This document shows, piece by piece, positions 47,859 through 56,885 of a stretch of DNA of 64,000 bases (position 1 is the first letter of the stretch; each line of letters starts with the position of its first letter). Source of the DNA: Crossiella equi (lineage in GTDB: Bacteria > Actinomycetota > Actinomycetes > Mycobacteriales > Pseudonocardiaceae). The translations under genes and the position numbers were made by a program. Under the pieces are notes generated by a model. That model did not search any database. It was not told the origin of the DNA and saw nothing but the letters and a program-made list of their open reading frames with translations. The DNA is taken from the NCBI RefSeq assembly GCF_017876755.1, contig NZ_JAGIOO010000001.1:6309786-6373785 (forward strand). Direction: 5' to 3'.

Positions 47859-48979
47859 ACGAGGAGTGGGGCGACGGCACGCGCAGCGTGCGCGCGGGCG
47901 TGCCCGGACCGGTGCCGGGCCAGCCGATCCTGCCGGGACCGGTGTTCGCCTCGGCCTACCACCTGCCGCCCGGCCCGCCCTCGGGCAACACCTACGGCCG
48001 GGCCGAGCAGCCCACCTGGGCGTTGCTGGAGCAGGCGATCGGCGAGCTGGACGGTGGCCGCACGCTGGTCTACCCCTCCGGCATGGCCGCGGTCGCCGCC
48101 CTGCTGCGCGCGACCCTGCGCGCCTACGACACCGTGCTGCTGCCCTCGGACGGCTACTACGCCACGCGCGTGCTGGCCCGCGAGGAGCTGTCCGCCTACG
48201 GCGTCCAGGTGCGCGAGGTGCCCACCACCGGGCCGTGGACGCCCGAGGTTTTCCAGGACGTGCGGCTGGTGCTCGTGGAGACCCCGTCCAACCCGTTTTT
48301 GGACGTGTGCGACCTGCGCCAGGTCATCGACGCCGCGCACGAGGCCGGTGCGCTGGTGGCCGTGGACAACACCACCGCCACGCCGCTCGGCCAGCGCCCC
48401 CTGGAACTGGGCGCCGACCTCGTGGTGGCCAGCGACTCCAAGGCGCTGACCGGGCACACCGACCTGCTTCTCGGGCACGTCAGCACCAACGACGGGGCGC
48501 TGTTCGACAAGCTCGCCCAGGGCCGCAAGCTCAGCGGTGCCATCCCCGGCCCGTTCGAGGCCTGGCTGGCCCACCGCAGCCTCGGCACGCTGGACCTCCG
48601 GCTGGCCCGGCAGGCGGCGAACGCGGAGGCCATCGCGACCGCGCTGCGCGCACATCCCCAGGTGTCGGACGTGCGCTGGCCGGGTCTTCGGGACGACCCG
48701 GCGCACGAGGTCGCCAGCCGCCAGATGCTGCGCTACGGCGGGGTGCTGCGGTTCACGCTGCCGGACGCGGCCGCGGTCGAGCGGTTCCTGGCGGCCAGCG
48801 AGCTGGTCGCCTCGGCCACCAGCTTCGGCGGCCTGCACACCACGGCCGACCGCCGGGCCCAGTGGGGCGACGCGGTCCCGGAGGGCTTCGTGCGCCTGTC
48901 CGCAGGCTGCGAGGACACCGCGGACATCGTCACCGACATCGTGGTGGCCCTGCACAAAGCCCTGCCACTGACCTACTGA
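47855..48979 (+). CDS. transsulfuration-family PLP lyase (cystathionine gamma-lyase-like)
   Basis: A 374-residue Cys/Met-metabolism PLP enzyme. [53 protein letters not shown] and [16 protein letters not shown] (PLP lysine) are visible. The family makes or breaks cystathionine and related thioethers. GTG overlaps gpsA by 4 bp. A LysR regulator and cysteine dioxygenase 1-2 kb away suggest a link to cysteine balance, but exact specificity is uncertain. Confidence 0.88.
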   Translation: MNEEWGDGTRSVRAGVPGPVPGQPILPGPVFASAYHLPPGPPSGNTYGRAEQPTWALLEQAIGELDGGRTLVYPSGMAAVAALLRATLRAYDTVLLPSDGYYATRVLAREELSAYGVQVREVPTTGPWTPEVFQDVRLVLVETPSNPFLDVCDLRQVIDAAHEAGALVAVDNTTATPLGQRPLELGADLVVASDSKALTGHTDLLLGHVSTNDGALFDKLAQGRKLSGAIPGPFEAWLAHRSLGTLDLRLARQAANAEAIATALRAHPQVSDVRWPGLRDDPAHEVASRQMLRYGGVLRFTLPDAAAVERFLAASELVASATSFGGLHTTADRRAQWGDAVPEGFVRLSAGCEDTADIVTDIVVALHKALPLTY

Positions 48980-48981
48980 GC

Positions 48982-49656
48982 TCAGCCCAGCACGCGCACG
49001 AACGCCTGCGCGGTGTCCACCGTGGACTGCGGGTTCTGGCCGGTCACCAGGTTGCCGTCCACCACGACGGTGTTCGACCACGGCTGGCCGACCTCCACCT
49101 GGGCACCGCGCTCGCGCAGCGAGCCCTCCACCCACCACGGGGCGTTCTCACCCAGCGCCTGGCGCTCCTCCGCGTCGGAGAAGGAGGTCAGCCGCCGCCC
49201 GGCGAAGACGAAGCCGCCGTCCGCGGTGTTCGCGGCCAGCAGTCCGGCCAGGCCGTGGCAGAGCGCGCCGACCGCGGCGCCCCGGGAGTCCGCCTGGACC
49301 AGCAGCGCGCCCAGGTCCTTGTCGTGGGCCAGGTCGGCCATCGGGCCGTGGCCGCCCGGCAGGTACACGCCGTCGTAGTCGGCGGGGGAGACCGAGGCGA
49401 GGTCGAGGGGCTTGGTCAGCGCCTCGCCGAGCGAGCCCAGGTAGGCGACGAGCTCGTCCGCGCCCTCCAGGCTGCCCTTGTCGGCGGTGGGGGCGACGCC
49501 GCCGGGGGTGGCGATGTCCACGTGGTGCCCGGCAGCGACGAACTCGCGGTGGCTGGCCGCCACCTCCTCCACCCAGTAGCCGGTGGGGTGCGCCGAACCG
49601 TCCGCGAGGACGAGGGAGTCGGCGCCGGTCAGGACCATCAGGATCTTCTTCGACAT
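48982..49656 (-). CDS. DJ-1/PfpI family protein
   Basis: A 224-residue class I glutamine-amidotransferase-like protein of the Hsp31 type. MSKKILMVLTGADSLVLADG opens it; GVYLPGGHGPMADLAHDKDL carries the acid residue, and AVGALCHGLAGLL the nucleophile Cys with following His. Relatives act as glyoxalase III or deglycase-like stress proteins. It is convergent with the lyase gene, with only 2 bp between stops, and divergent from a LysR regulator. Confidence 0.9.
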   Translation of the reverse strand: MSKKILMVLTGADSLVLADGSAHPTGYWVEEVAASHREFVAAGHHVDIATPGGVAPTADKGSLEGADELVAYLGSLGEALTKPLDLASVSPADYDGVYLPGGHGPMADLAHDKDLGALLVQADSRGAAVGALCHGLAGLLAANTADGGFVFAGRRLTSFSDAEERQALGENAPWWVEGSLRERGAQVEVGQPWSNTVVVDGNLVTGQNPQSTVDTAQAFVRVLG

Positions 49657-49713
49657 GCCTGTCAACGTAGGCGCGGAGCCGCGTGAACGCACCTGGCCGC
49701 CATAAGCTGAGTT

Positions 49714-50622
49714 ATGGCTGATCTCGACCTGCTGGAAACATTCCTGGAGATCCACCGCACCGGTTCGCTGACCGCGGCGGCGGCCTGCCGGGGCCTGACC
49801 CAGCCCGCGGTGAGCGGTCAGCTGGCCCGGCTGGAGAAGCACCTCGGCGAGGTCCTGTTCACCCGCACCAGCCGGGGGGTGCGCCCGACCCCGCGTGCGG
49901 ACGAGCTGGCCGGGCGGATCGGCGCGCACCTGGTCTCGCTGCGCCGCGCCCTGGACCCCGAGGACGGGCCCGAGGCGGGGGAGCGCGGCCTGCTGCGCCT
50001 GGGGGGCCCGGCCGAGCTCACCACGCTGCGCCTGCTGCCCGTGCTCAGCCCGCTGCTCACCCGGGGGCTGCGACTGCGCACCCAGTTCGGGCTGGCCGCC
50101 GACCTGCTCACCGCGCTGGCCGAGGACCGCCTGGACCTGGTGGTGGCCTCGGTGCGCCCGCAGCACCGGGGCATCACCGCCACGCCGTTCGCCGACGAGG
50201 AGTTCGTGCTGGTCGGCGCCCCGTCCCTGGCCCGCACGGTCTCCGCCGAACAGCTGGCCGCCGAGCCGGTGAAGGCCCTGGCGCACCTGCCGCTGATCGC
50301 CTACGCCGAGGACCTGCCGATCATCCGCCGGTACTGGCGGAGCGTGTTCGGCCGCCGCCCGCCCAACGAGGTCGCCGCGGTGCTGCCGGACCTGCGCGCG
50401 GTGCTCGTCGCGGTGGTGGCCGGGGCCGGGGTGTCGGTGCTGCCGCGCTACCTGGCCGAGTCCGCGCTCACCGCGGGTTCGGTGCGACCACTGCACGAGC
50501 CCGAGGTCGCGCCGCTCAACACGCTGTTCCTGGCCACCCGCACCGGCGGGCTGGCCGACCCGGTGCTCGCACGGATCCACCGGGTATTGCTCGACCGGGC
50601 CAAGGTGTGGCCCACGCTGTGA
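49714..50622 (+). CDS. LysR-family transcriptional regulator
   Basis: A 302-residue LysR protein. Residues 1-60 form the winged helix (DLDLLETFLEIHRTGSLTAA; QPAVSGQLARLEKHLGEVLF). The rest is a periplasmic-binding-protein-like effector domain. It is divergent from the DJ-1 gene across 57 bp, the usual LysR target position, so DJ-1 is its likely target. Confidence 0.92.
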   Translation: MADLDLLETFLEIHRTGSLTAAAACRGLTQPAVSGQLARLEKHLGEVLFTRTSRGVRPTPRADELAGRIGAHLVSLRRALDPEDGPEAGERGLLRLGGPAELTTLRLLPVLSPLLTRGLRLRTQFGLAADLLTALAEDRLDLVVASVRPQHRGITATPFADEEFVLVGAPSLARTVSAEQLAAEPVKALAHLPLIAYAEDLPIIRRYWRSVFGRRPPNEVAAVLPDLRAVLVAVVAGAGVSVLPRYLAESALTAGSVRPLHEPEVAPLNTLFLATRTGGLADPVLARIHRVLLDRAKVWPTL

Positions 50623-50639
50623 GATTCCGGCCGGTCGGC

Positions 50640-50837
50640 TTGACGCCCCCGGCGGGCCACCGGTCTAATCCCTGGCATGTCTTCGCGCGCCGTCTCGCAC
50701 CGGAGGGGTCCCATCGACCTCCTCCGCGTCGCCAGCGCGCTCTGTCCTTCCTGCTGAAAGACCTCACCGAAGTCTTCCGCTTCCGGTGCGGCCCCGTCTT
50801 GGCCTGCGCCGACCCCTCAGCACGAAGGACCTCTGCC
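50640..50837 (+). promoter_or_regulatory. cysteine dioxygenase leader region with Cys-type leader ORF
   Basis: TTGACG (50640-50645), an 18-bp spacer and TCTAAT (50664-50669) place transcription start at about 50677, the A of the leader ATG. After the leader stop, AAGAC can pair with GTCTT, or ACCGAAG with CTTCCGGT; these two hairpins exclude each other. No terminator with a T run was found, so control could be by Rho or by translation. A good ribosome site is weak before the main GTG at 50838. Confidence 0.7.
50677..50757 (+). CDS. putative Cys-responsive leader peptide, 26 residues
   Basis: ATG-initiated peptide whose second half reads IDLLRVASALCPSC before TGA. The pattern (H/P)IDLLRVASALC is recalled from short actinobacterial leader peptides placed before sulfur-metabolism genes. 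The downstream gene degrades cysteine, fitting a Cys-sensing uORF with Cys codons TGT and TGC at its end. It has no ribosome site and starts at the predicted mRNA 5' end, so leaderless translation is likely. Confidence 0.8.
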   Translation: MSSRAVSHRRGPIDLLRVASALCPSC

Positions 50838-51317
50838 GTGTTCGCCGTTCCGCCCAACACCCTCGTCCAGGACGCCCAGCGCGCCGCCGCGCACCCCGCC
50901 CGCATCGCGATCGAGGTCGCCGCCGACCGCTCGCGCTGGGCCCACCTGCTGCGCTACGACCCGACCGAGCGCTACACCGCCCTGCTGGAGAAGCACGGCG
51001 ACCAGGAGATCTGGATCATGAGCTGGCTGCCCGGCCAGCGCACCGAGCTGCACGACCACGGCGGCGCGACCGGGGCGTACACCATCGTCACCGGCACGTT
51101 GGTCGAGCGCGTGGCCCGGGTGGCCGACAACGGCCGCCCGGTCGAGCTGGTGCACGCCCTCAAGGAGGGCCAGACCAGGGTGTTCGGCCCGAACTACGTG
51201 CACGAGGTGGTCAACGAGGGGCCGGACCCCGCGGTGAGCATCCACGTCTTCGAGCAGGGCCGCCGCCCGATGCCGCGCTACCGCATGGACTACGCCACCG
51301 GGCCGGTCCGGGACTGA
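50838..51317 (+). CDS. cysteine dioxygenase
   Basis: A 159-residue cupin that oxidises cysteine to cysteine sulfinate with Fe(II). The iron-binding histidines are in TELHDHGGATGAYTIV and FGPNYVHEVVNEG; VSIHVFEQ completes the cupin. It is the compact bacterial form. GTG 50838. It lies behind a Cys-type leader ORF and 28 bp of its end overlap the convergent PNPOx-like gene. Confidence 0.92.
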   Translation: MFAVPPNTLVQDAQRAAAHPARIAIEVAADRSRWAHLLRYDPTERYTALLEKHGDQEIWIMSWLPGQRTELHDHGGATGAYTIVTGTLVERVARVADNGRPVELVHALKEGQTRVFGPNYVHEVVNEGPDPAVSIHVFEQGRRPMPRYRMDYATGPVRD

Positions 51318-51952
51318 ACGTGCGCGGGCACCCCGGCCCCCTCCGGTAGCTCCGGCGCGGGCACCGGGGTGCCCCAGGACCGGTGCAGCGGCAGCACCCC
51401 CGCCCACGCGGGCAGCGCCAGGTCCTCCTCCTCGTCCACCGGCGGGCCGGTGCGGATCTTCACCGCGGCCTCGGTCAGGTCCAGGCGCAGCACCGCGGTC
51501 GCGGCCAGCTCGCGGCGGTTCGGCTGCCGCGCGTGGTCCCAGGAGCCGGGCGCGATCTGCTCGGTCAGCACGCGCAGACCGTGCAGCTTCGCCGCCTCCT
51601 CCACCACCGGTTCGGCGCGGCCGTGCACGACCGCGCTGCGGTAGTTGGCGGAGAAGTTGAACACCGAGCGCGCGTAGACCACGCCGTCCAGGTGCGTGAC
51701 GGTGACGCACACCTCGGCGCCCGCGCCCGCGCGCAGGCTGGCCGCGCCGCTGGAGCCGTGCAGGTACAGGGTGTCGCCGTCGCGGCCGTAGCAGGTGGGC
51801 AGCACCAGCGGGCTGCCCTCGCGCACCACGCCGAGGTGGCAGAGGAAGCCCGCGTCGAGCACCTCGGCCAGCGCCGCGCGGTCGGTGACCGCCCGCTTCT
51901 TGCCACGCCGGATGGTGCTGCGGTCGGTCGGGGACAGGCTGGTCTCGGTCAC
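51290..51952 (-). CDS. pyridoxamine 5'-phosphate oxidase-like FMN-binding protein
   Basis: A 220-residue split-barrel flavoprotein: GFLCHLGVVREGSPLVLPTC, DTLYLHGSSGAASLR and VYARSVFNFSANYRSAVVHG. Relatives include heme- or F420/FMN-binding proteins and PNPOx-like enzymes. GTG 51952 is chosen; the longer frame runs into the divergent gene. It is divergent from a PdxR/MocR regulator 28 bp away, suggesting that the regulator controls it and that it may act on B6 vitamers. Confidence 0.88.
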   Translation of the reverse strand: MTETSLSPTDRSTIRRGKKRAVTDRAALAEVLDAGFLCHLGVVREGSPLVLPTCYGRDGDTLYLHGSSGAASLRAGAGAEVCVTVTHLDGVVYARSVFNFSANYRSAVVHGRAEPVVEEAAKLHGLRVLTEQIAPGSWDHARQPNRRELAATAVLRLDLTEAAVKIRTGPPVDEEEDLALPAWAGVLPLHRSWGTPVPAPELPEGAGVPAHVQSRTGPVA

Positions 51953-51980
51953 GCGGCCTACTATTCGAGGCGCAACTGGC

Positions 51981-53420
51981 ATGCCGACAGTGCCACTGCG
52001 CAGCGAACTGGAAAGGCCACTCATCGTGCTCGACGGCGCCCTGCCCTCGGAACTGCCCATCGTGCTGGACCGGCGGTCCGGCACGCCGCTGGCCGTGCAG
52101 CTGGCCGACGAGCTGCGCCGCGCCGCCGCCACCGGGCAGCTGCGGCACGGTGACCGCCTGCCGTCCACGCGCGCCCTGGCCGGGCGGCTCCAGGTCAGCC
52201 GCACCGTCACCGCCGCCGCGTACGAGCAGCTGCACGCCGAGGGCTGGATCGGCGGGCGGCGCGGCTCCGGCACCTACGTGACCACCACGCCGCCCGCGGC
52301 CACCCCGAGCGCCGGTCCGGTGCGCCGCCCGGAACCCGAGGAGTCCGGGCTGATCGACCTCGTGCCGGGCGCCGCGCTGTCCGGGGGTGTGGACCGGGCG
52401 GCCTGGCGGCGGGCCTGGCGCGCGGCGGGCGACGTGCCCGCGTTGCAGCGCCCGGAGCGCGGCGGCCTGCCCGCCTACCGCGAGGTCATCGCCGAGCACC
52501 TGCTGCGCCACCGCGGCCTGGTGGTCGGCGCGGGCGCCTCCCCGGCCGAGGCGGTGCTGGCCACCACCGGTACCACCGGGGTGGTGACCGAGCTGGCCGC
52601 CGCGGTGTTCCGGCCCGGTGACGTGGTGGCGGTCGAGGAGCCCGGCTACCAGCGCGCGGTCGGCGCGCTGCGCGCGGCGGGCATGACCGTCATCCCGGCC
52701 GAGGTGGACGCCGAGGGCCTGGTCGTGGACAGCCTGCCGGAGGGCCTGCGCGCGGTGTACTGCTCGCCCGCGCACCAGTACCCGCTGGGCGGACGGCTCC
52801 CGGCGGCGCGGCGGGTCGAGCTGGTGCGGCGGGCCCGGGCCGAGGGCTGGCTGGTCATCGAGGACGACTACGACGGCGAGCTGCGCTACGACGTGGCGCC
52901 CCTGCCCCTGCTGGCCGCCCTGGCGCCGGACGTGGTGGTCCACCTGGGCACCACCAGCAAGATCCTCAGCGCCACCCTGGGCGTGGGCTGGATGGTGGCC
53001 CCGCCCGAGGTCGCGCGCGCCGTGCTGGACCACCGGTTCCGCTGCGGGGTCAGCCCGGCCGCGGCGGGCCAGCAGGTCATGGTGCAGCTGGCCCGCAACG
53101 GTGACCTGGGCCGCCACCTCCGGCGGCTGCGGCGGGAGCTGGCCGAACGGCGTGAGCTCGTCGTCTCCGCACTCTCCGTGACCGGGCGCCCGGTGCACGG
53201 CGACTCCGCGGGCGGGCACGTGGTGGTGCTGCTGGACTCCGCCGAGCACGAGGAGCGCATCGTCGCGCGGGGCCGCTCGGCCGGCCTGGCCCTGGACGGT
53301 CTGGCCCGCCACCACCAGTCCACGCGGCGCTGGTTCGGCCTCGCGGTCGGCTACACCAACTGCACCCGGGCACAGCTCAACGCGGCCCTGCCGCTGCTGA
53401 CCAGCCTGCTCGCGAAGTAG
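51981..53420 (+). CDS. MocR/PdxR-type regulator
   Basis: A 479-residue GntR-aminotransferase fusion. The winged helix lies at residues about 28-95 (GDRLPSTRALAGRLQVSRTV). The aminotransferase part has the EDDYDGELRYD motif and PLP-lysine context HLGTTSKILSATLGVGW. ATG 51981 has no ribosome site. TACTAT just upstream fits a -10 box, so a leaderless mRNA is possible. Short repeats TGGCA/TGCCA overlap the start and may be its operator. Confidence 0.9.
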   Translation: MPTVPLRSELERPLIVLDGALPSELPIVLDRRSGTPLAVQLADELRRAAATGQLRHGDRLPSTRALAGRLQVSRTVTAAAYEQLHAEGWIGGRRGSGTYVTTTPPAATPSAGPVRRPEPEESGLIDLVPGAALSGGVDRAAWRRAWRAAGDVPALQRPERGGLPAYREVIAEHLLRHRGLVVGAGASPAEAVLATTGTTGVVTELAAAVFRPGDVVAVEEPGYQRAVGALRAAGMTVIPAEVDAEGLVVDSLPEGLRAVYCSPAHQYPLGGRLPAARRVELVRRARAEGWLVIEDDYDGELRYDVAPLPLLAALAPDVVVHLGTTSKILSATLGVGWMVAPPEVARAVLDHRFRCGVSPAAAGQQVMVQLARNGDLGRHLRRLRRELAERRELVVSALSVTGRPVHGDSAGGHVVVLLDSAEHEERIVARGRSAGLALDGLARHHQSTRRWFGLAVGYTNCTRAQLNAALPLLTSLLAK

Positions 53421-53462
53421 CGCGGACCGGTCGCCCTCTGTGCGCGGGTAGGGTCGGGGCCC

Positions 53463-54566
53463 ATGACGCAGCGCAAGACCCGGGTGGCGGTTGTGTTCGG
53501 CGGCCGCAGCACCGAGCACACCATCTCCTGCGTGTCCGCAGGCAGCATCCTTTCCCACCTCGACCCGGAGCGGTTCGAGGTCATCCCGGTGGGCATCTCC
53601 CGGGACGGTGCCTGGGTGATCGGCACCAGCGACGTCACCGCGCTGGAGATCCACGGCCGCGTGCTGCCCGAGGTGGACGGCAGCGCGGGCGCGCTGACCC
53701 TGCCCGCCGACCCCACCCGCCGCGACCTCGTGCACCTGTCCGCCGAGCAGGCCGGTCAGGCCTTCAGCGGTGTGGACGTCGTCTTCCCGGTCCTGCACGG
53801 CGCCTACGGCGAGGACGGCACCATCCAGGGCCTGCTGGAGCTGGCCGAGCTGCCCTACGTCGGCGCGGGTGTGCTGGCCAGCGCGGCCGCCATGGACAAG
53901 GAGTTCACCAAGAAGCTCCTGGCCGCCGAGGGCCTGCGTTCCGGCGACCACGTGGTGCTGCGCCGCGACCAGGACACCCTCACCCAGGAGCAGCGCGACC
54001 GCCTCGGCCTGCCGGTCTTCGTCAAGCCCTCGCGCGCCGGGTCCTCCATCGGCATCACCAGGGTCAGCGACTGGTCCCAGCTGGACGCCGCCATCGCGCT
54101 GGCCCGCCGGACCGACCCCAAGGTGCTCGTCGAGGCGGGCATCGTCGGCCGCGAGATCGAGTGCGGCGTGCTGGAGTACCCGGACGGCCGCGTCGAGGCC
54201 TCGCTGCCCTCGGAGATCCGGGTGGTCAGCGACAACGTCGAGTTCTACGACTTCGAGTCCAAGTACCTGGACACCGACGAGGTCTGCGAGTTCGACATCC
54301 CGGCCAAGATCGACGACGAGGTCTCCGAGGAGGTCCGCCGCCAGGCGGTGGCCGCCTTCCGCGCGCTGGACGGCCAGGGCCTGGCCCGTGTGGACTTCTT
54401 CCTCACCCCGGACAACGAGCTGATCGTCAACGAGGTCAACACGATGCCCGGGTTCACCCCGGTCTCGCAGTACCCGCGCATGTGGGCGGTGACCGGTGTG
54501 GACTACCCCACACTGCTGAGCACGCTGGTCGACACCGCGATCGCGCGGGGGACCGGACTGCGCTGA
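53463..54566 (+). CDS. ddlA: D-alanine-D-alanine ligase
   Basis: A 367-residue ATP-grasp ligase for peptidoglycan precursors. [58 protein letters not shown] and [20 protein letters not shown] are visible. The SxxK/Tyr-loop region near GSSIGITRV looks like a D-Ala-D-Ala form and not D-Ala-D-Lac, though specificity was not tested. It overlaps the next gene by 1 bp. Confidence 0.96.
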   Translation: MTQRKTRVAVVFGGRSTEHTISCVSAGSILSHLDPERFEVIPVGISRDGAWVIGTSDVTALEIHGRVLPEVDGSAGALTLPADPTRRDLVHLSAEQAGQAFSGVDVVFPVLHGAYGEDGTIQGLLELAELPYVGAGVLASAAAMDKEFTKKLLAAEGLRSGDHVVLRRDQDTLTQEQRDRLGLPVFVKPSRAGSSIGITRVSDWSQLDAAIALARRTDPKVLVEAGIVGREIECGVLEYPDGRVEASLPSEIRVVSDNVEFYDFESKYLDTDEVCEFDIPAKIDDEVSEEVRRQAVAAFRALDGQGLARVDFFLTPDNELIVNEVNTMPGFTPVSQYPRMWAVTGVDYPTLLSTLVDTAIARGTGLR

Positions 54567-55885
54567 TGGGCAAGCGCAACCGGGAGAAGCGGGCGGCGAA
54601 GGCCAAGCAGCGGGCCCGACGGGGGCCTACCGAGCCGAGGGCGGACCCCGAGTTCCTCGACGAGCAGACCTTCGCCCAGGCACAGCGACACGCGTTGGCG
54701 CAGGCGGTGCGGATGGCCGCGCAGACGCATGTCCTGCACGGGCCGGAAGCCGCGGCCGAGCACGTCGAGCTGGTGTGCGAGGCGACCCGGACAATGGGTG
54801 CGCGCGCGGTCTGGTTGCTGTTGGAGCAGATGCTGCTCGCCGAGACCGGTGAGATCTGGTCACGGGGCTGGTCACCGGTGGACGTGCACCAACTCGTTCG
54901 ACGCCGGGTCGGCAAGGACGCGGCGACCCTGGTGGCCGACGTCGTGGCGGCCGAGCACGAGCGGTATGTCCCGGCCACGGTGCACCCGCGCTGGCAGGAC
55001 CAGCTGGCCGGAATCGGGGCCCAGGTGTGGTGGGACCGGGCTGAGCCGTTGCTGACCCAGTGGGCCGCGCGGCACGGCCACGACCGGACGAGCATGGTGA
55101 CCGCGGCGATCGCCGTCATCGGGGATCTCGCCTACACCGGGGCCACCGCGCCGGTGCTGCCCCCGCCGGGCAGCGCCCGGACCGCCTCAGGCGGGCGAGC
55201 CGGGGTGGATGAGAAGGTGCTCGCCCGGGTGCGGGCCCTGCTGGCCAAGGCCGAGTCCACCGACTACCCCGACGAGGCCGAGGCGTTGTCCGGCAAGGCC
55301 CAGGAGCTGATGCACCGGTACGCGCTGGACCAGGCCGCGGTGGCCGCCGAGCAGCACGCGGCACCGGTGGTGGCCACCCGGCGGATGTGGCTGGACAGCC
55401 CGTACCTGGCGGAGAAGGCGCACCTGGTGGGTGCGGTGGCCGAGGCCAACCGGTGCCGGACGGTGCTCGCCGAGAAGCCCGGCTACCTCACCCTGGTCGG
55501 CGACGAGCTGGACCTGGACGCGACCGAGCTGCTGGCCACCTCGCTGCTGGTGCAGGCCAACCGGGCGATGCTGGTCGAGGGCAGGCAGGTCCGCCGTGGC
55601 GGCCAGTCCGGTACTCGGTCCTTCCGGCAGTCCTTCCTGGTCTCCTACGCCGTGCGAGTCGGGGAGCGGCTGCACGAGGTCACCGGTGCTGGTGACGCGG
55701 TCTCCCAGGCCCTCGTACCGGTGTTCGCGGCACGCGCGCAGGCGGTGGACAGCAGGGTCGACGAGCTGTTCCCCGAGCTCCGCGGGCGAGGCTTCCGCGC
55801 CGGTGACGCATCCGGCTGGGCGGCCGGGCGCGCCGCGGCCAACCGGGCGAACCTCACCCTGGACCGCGCGTCGGTGCGGGGCTGA
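54566..55885 (+). CDS. DUF2786 protein
   Basis: A 439-residue protein starting on the ddl stop. It opens with a very basic [20 protein letters not shown]. The DUF2786 segment is at about residues 210-255: VRALLAKAESTDYPDEAEAL, then KAQELMHRYALDQA. A third region resembles the DUF7168 tail (MWLDSPYLAEKAHLVGAVAE). Related short proteins occur in phages and actinobacteria. Function is unknown. It is an insertion relative to the ddl-DUF3515 order recalled in mycobacteria. Confidence 0.82.
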   Translation: MGKRNREKRAAKAKQRARRGPTEPRADPEFLDEQTFAQAQRHALAQAVRMAAQTHVLHGPEAAAEHVELVCEATRTMGARAVWLLLEQMLLAETGEIWSRGWSPVDVHQLVRRRVGKDAATLVADVVAAEHERYVPATVHPRWQDQLAGIGAQVWWDRAEPLLTQWAARHGHDRTSMVTAAIAVIGDLAYTGATAPVLPPPGSARTASGGRAGVDEKVLARVRALLAKAESTDYPDEAEALSGKAQELMHRYALDQAAVAAEQHAAPVVATRRMWLDSPYLAEKAHLVGAVAEANRCRTVLAEKPGYLTLVGDELDLDATELLATSLLVQANRAMLVEGRQVRRGGQSGTRSFRQSFLVSYAVRVGERLHEVTGAGDAVSQALVPVFAARAQAVDSRVDELFPELRGRGFRAGDASGWAAGRAAANRANLTLDRASVRG

Positions 55886-55892
55886 ACCGCCG

Positions 55893-56495
55893 CTACTTCG
55901 GGGCGGTGCCGGTGTCGATCTTCTGCTGCGGCAGCACGGGCAGGATCGCCTCCGACACCCCCTGGAGCGGCCCGGTGCCCGCGCCCTCGGGCACGGTCAG
56001 CACCACGTAGACCTCCCGGTCCACCGCGACCCAGCTGCTGGCGCCCTCGCCGCGCAGCTCCAGCCACTGCACGCCCGAGATGTCGGAGAGGCGGCTGGTG
56101 GGTGTGAGCTCGTCCGGCCGCGACAGGCCGCAGCGCAGCACCACCGGCTCGCGCTTCTCGTTGCCCCACACCGCGGTCCCGGCGGGCTGCGGCTGCACGA
56201 CCTCGCGGCGCCCGATCTGCTCGCCCGCCGAGGTGAGCTGCGCGGGCAGGCCGCCGACGAGCTTGGCGCACGCGGGTGAGTCGGCCTTCTCCGCCGGGAT
56301 CGGCGGCAGCGCCACCGGACCGGTGAAGCGCGGTGCCGCGGTGGTGGTGCTCGCGGCGGTGGGCGTGGAGCCGTACAGCACACCCAGCGTGCCGACCGCA
56401 GCCACCAGCAGCAGCGGCAGCGCGATCAGGGCGATGAGCACCGGGCGCGGGAGGGAGCGGTCGTTCTGGGCCACGGCCCTACCCAACCACGACAC
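55893..56495 (-). CDS. DUF3515 membrane-anchored protein
   Basis: A 200-residue protein with one N-terminal membrane helix (VLIALIALPLLLVAAVGTLG) and an extracytoplasmic domain with ALPPIPAEKADSPACAKLVG and VLRCGLSRPDEL; two Cys probably pair. DUF3515 proteins sit beside ddl/thiL in many Actinobacteria. The start is GTG 56495, or GTG 56474, which is nearer to TAGGG. Function is unknown. It is convergent with the DUF2786 gene. Confidence 0.82.
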   Translation of the reverse strand: MSWLGRAVAQNDRSLPRPVLIALIALPLLLVAAVGTLGVLYGSTPTAASTTTAAPRFTGPVALPPIPAEKADSPACAKLVGGLPAQLTSAGEQIGRREVVQPQPAGTAVWGNEKREPVVLRCGLSRPDELTPTSRLSDISGVQWLELRGEGASSWVAVDREVYVVLTVPEGAGTGPLQGVSEAILPVLPQQKIDTGTAPK

Positions 56496-56554
56496 ACCAC
56501 CGCGCCCGTCTCCCGGGGGGCGGGCGACGGGCGCGGAGAGGTGTTCGCAAGCGC

Positions 56555-56791
56555 TTACTTGATGTGCACCACAGGACAGGTCAGCGTGCGCGTGATGCCG
56601 TCGACCGCCTGGACCTGTGCCACCACGAGCTGTCCGAGGTCGTCCACGGTCTCGGCCTCCGCGCGCACGATCACGTCATACGGACCGGTCACGTCCTCGG
56701 AAGTGATCACGCCGGGTATGCCGCCGATGCGCTCGGCCACGGCCGCGGCCTTGCCGACCTCGGTCTGGATGAGGATGTAAGCCTGGACCAC
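56555..56791 (-). CDS. stand-alone RAM (Lrp/AsnC ligand-binding) domain protein
   Basis: A 78-residue protein consisting of a single RAM domain: VQAYILIQTEVGKAAAVAER and TSEDVTGPYDVIVRAEAETV. It has no DNA-binding domain. Such proteins form rings and bind amino acids. GTG 56791 follows AAGGGG at good spacing. It is divergent from thiL. Confidence 0.88.
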   Translation of the reverse strand: MVQAYILIQTEVGKAAAVAERIGGIPGVITSEDVTGPYDVIVRAEAETVDDLGQLVVAQVQAVDGITRTLTCPVVHIK

Positions 56792-56885
56792 GGCGTGCCC
56801 CTTCGTCTCGACCGTTGTGCTCGGGGTAGGAATCGTGGGGAACTTACCCCAGAGGGGGAGCCAAAGCTCGGAACTGGAGGCGCCT

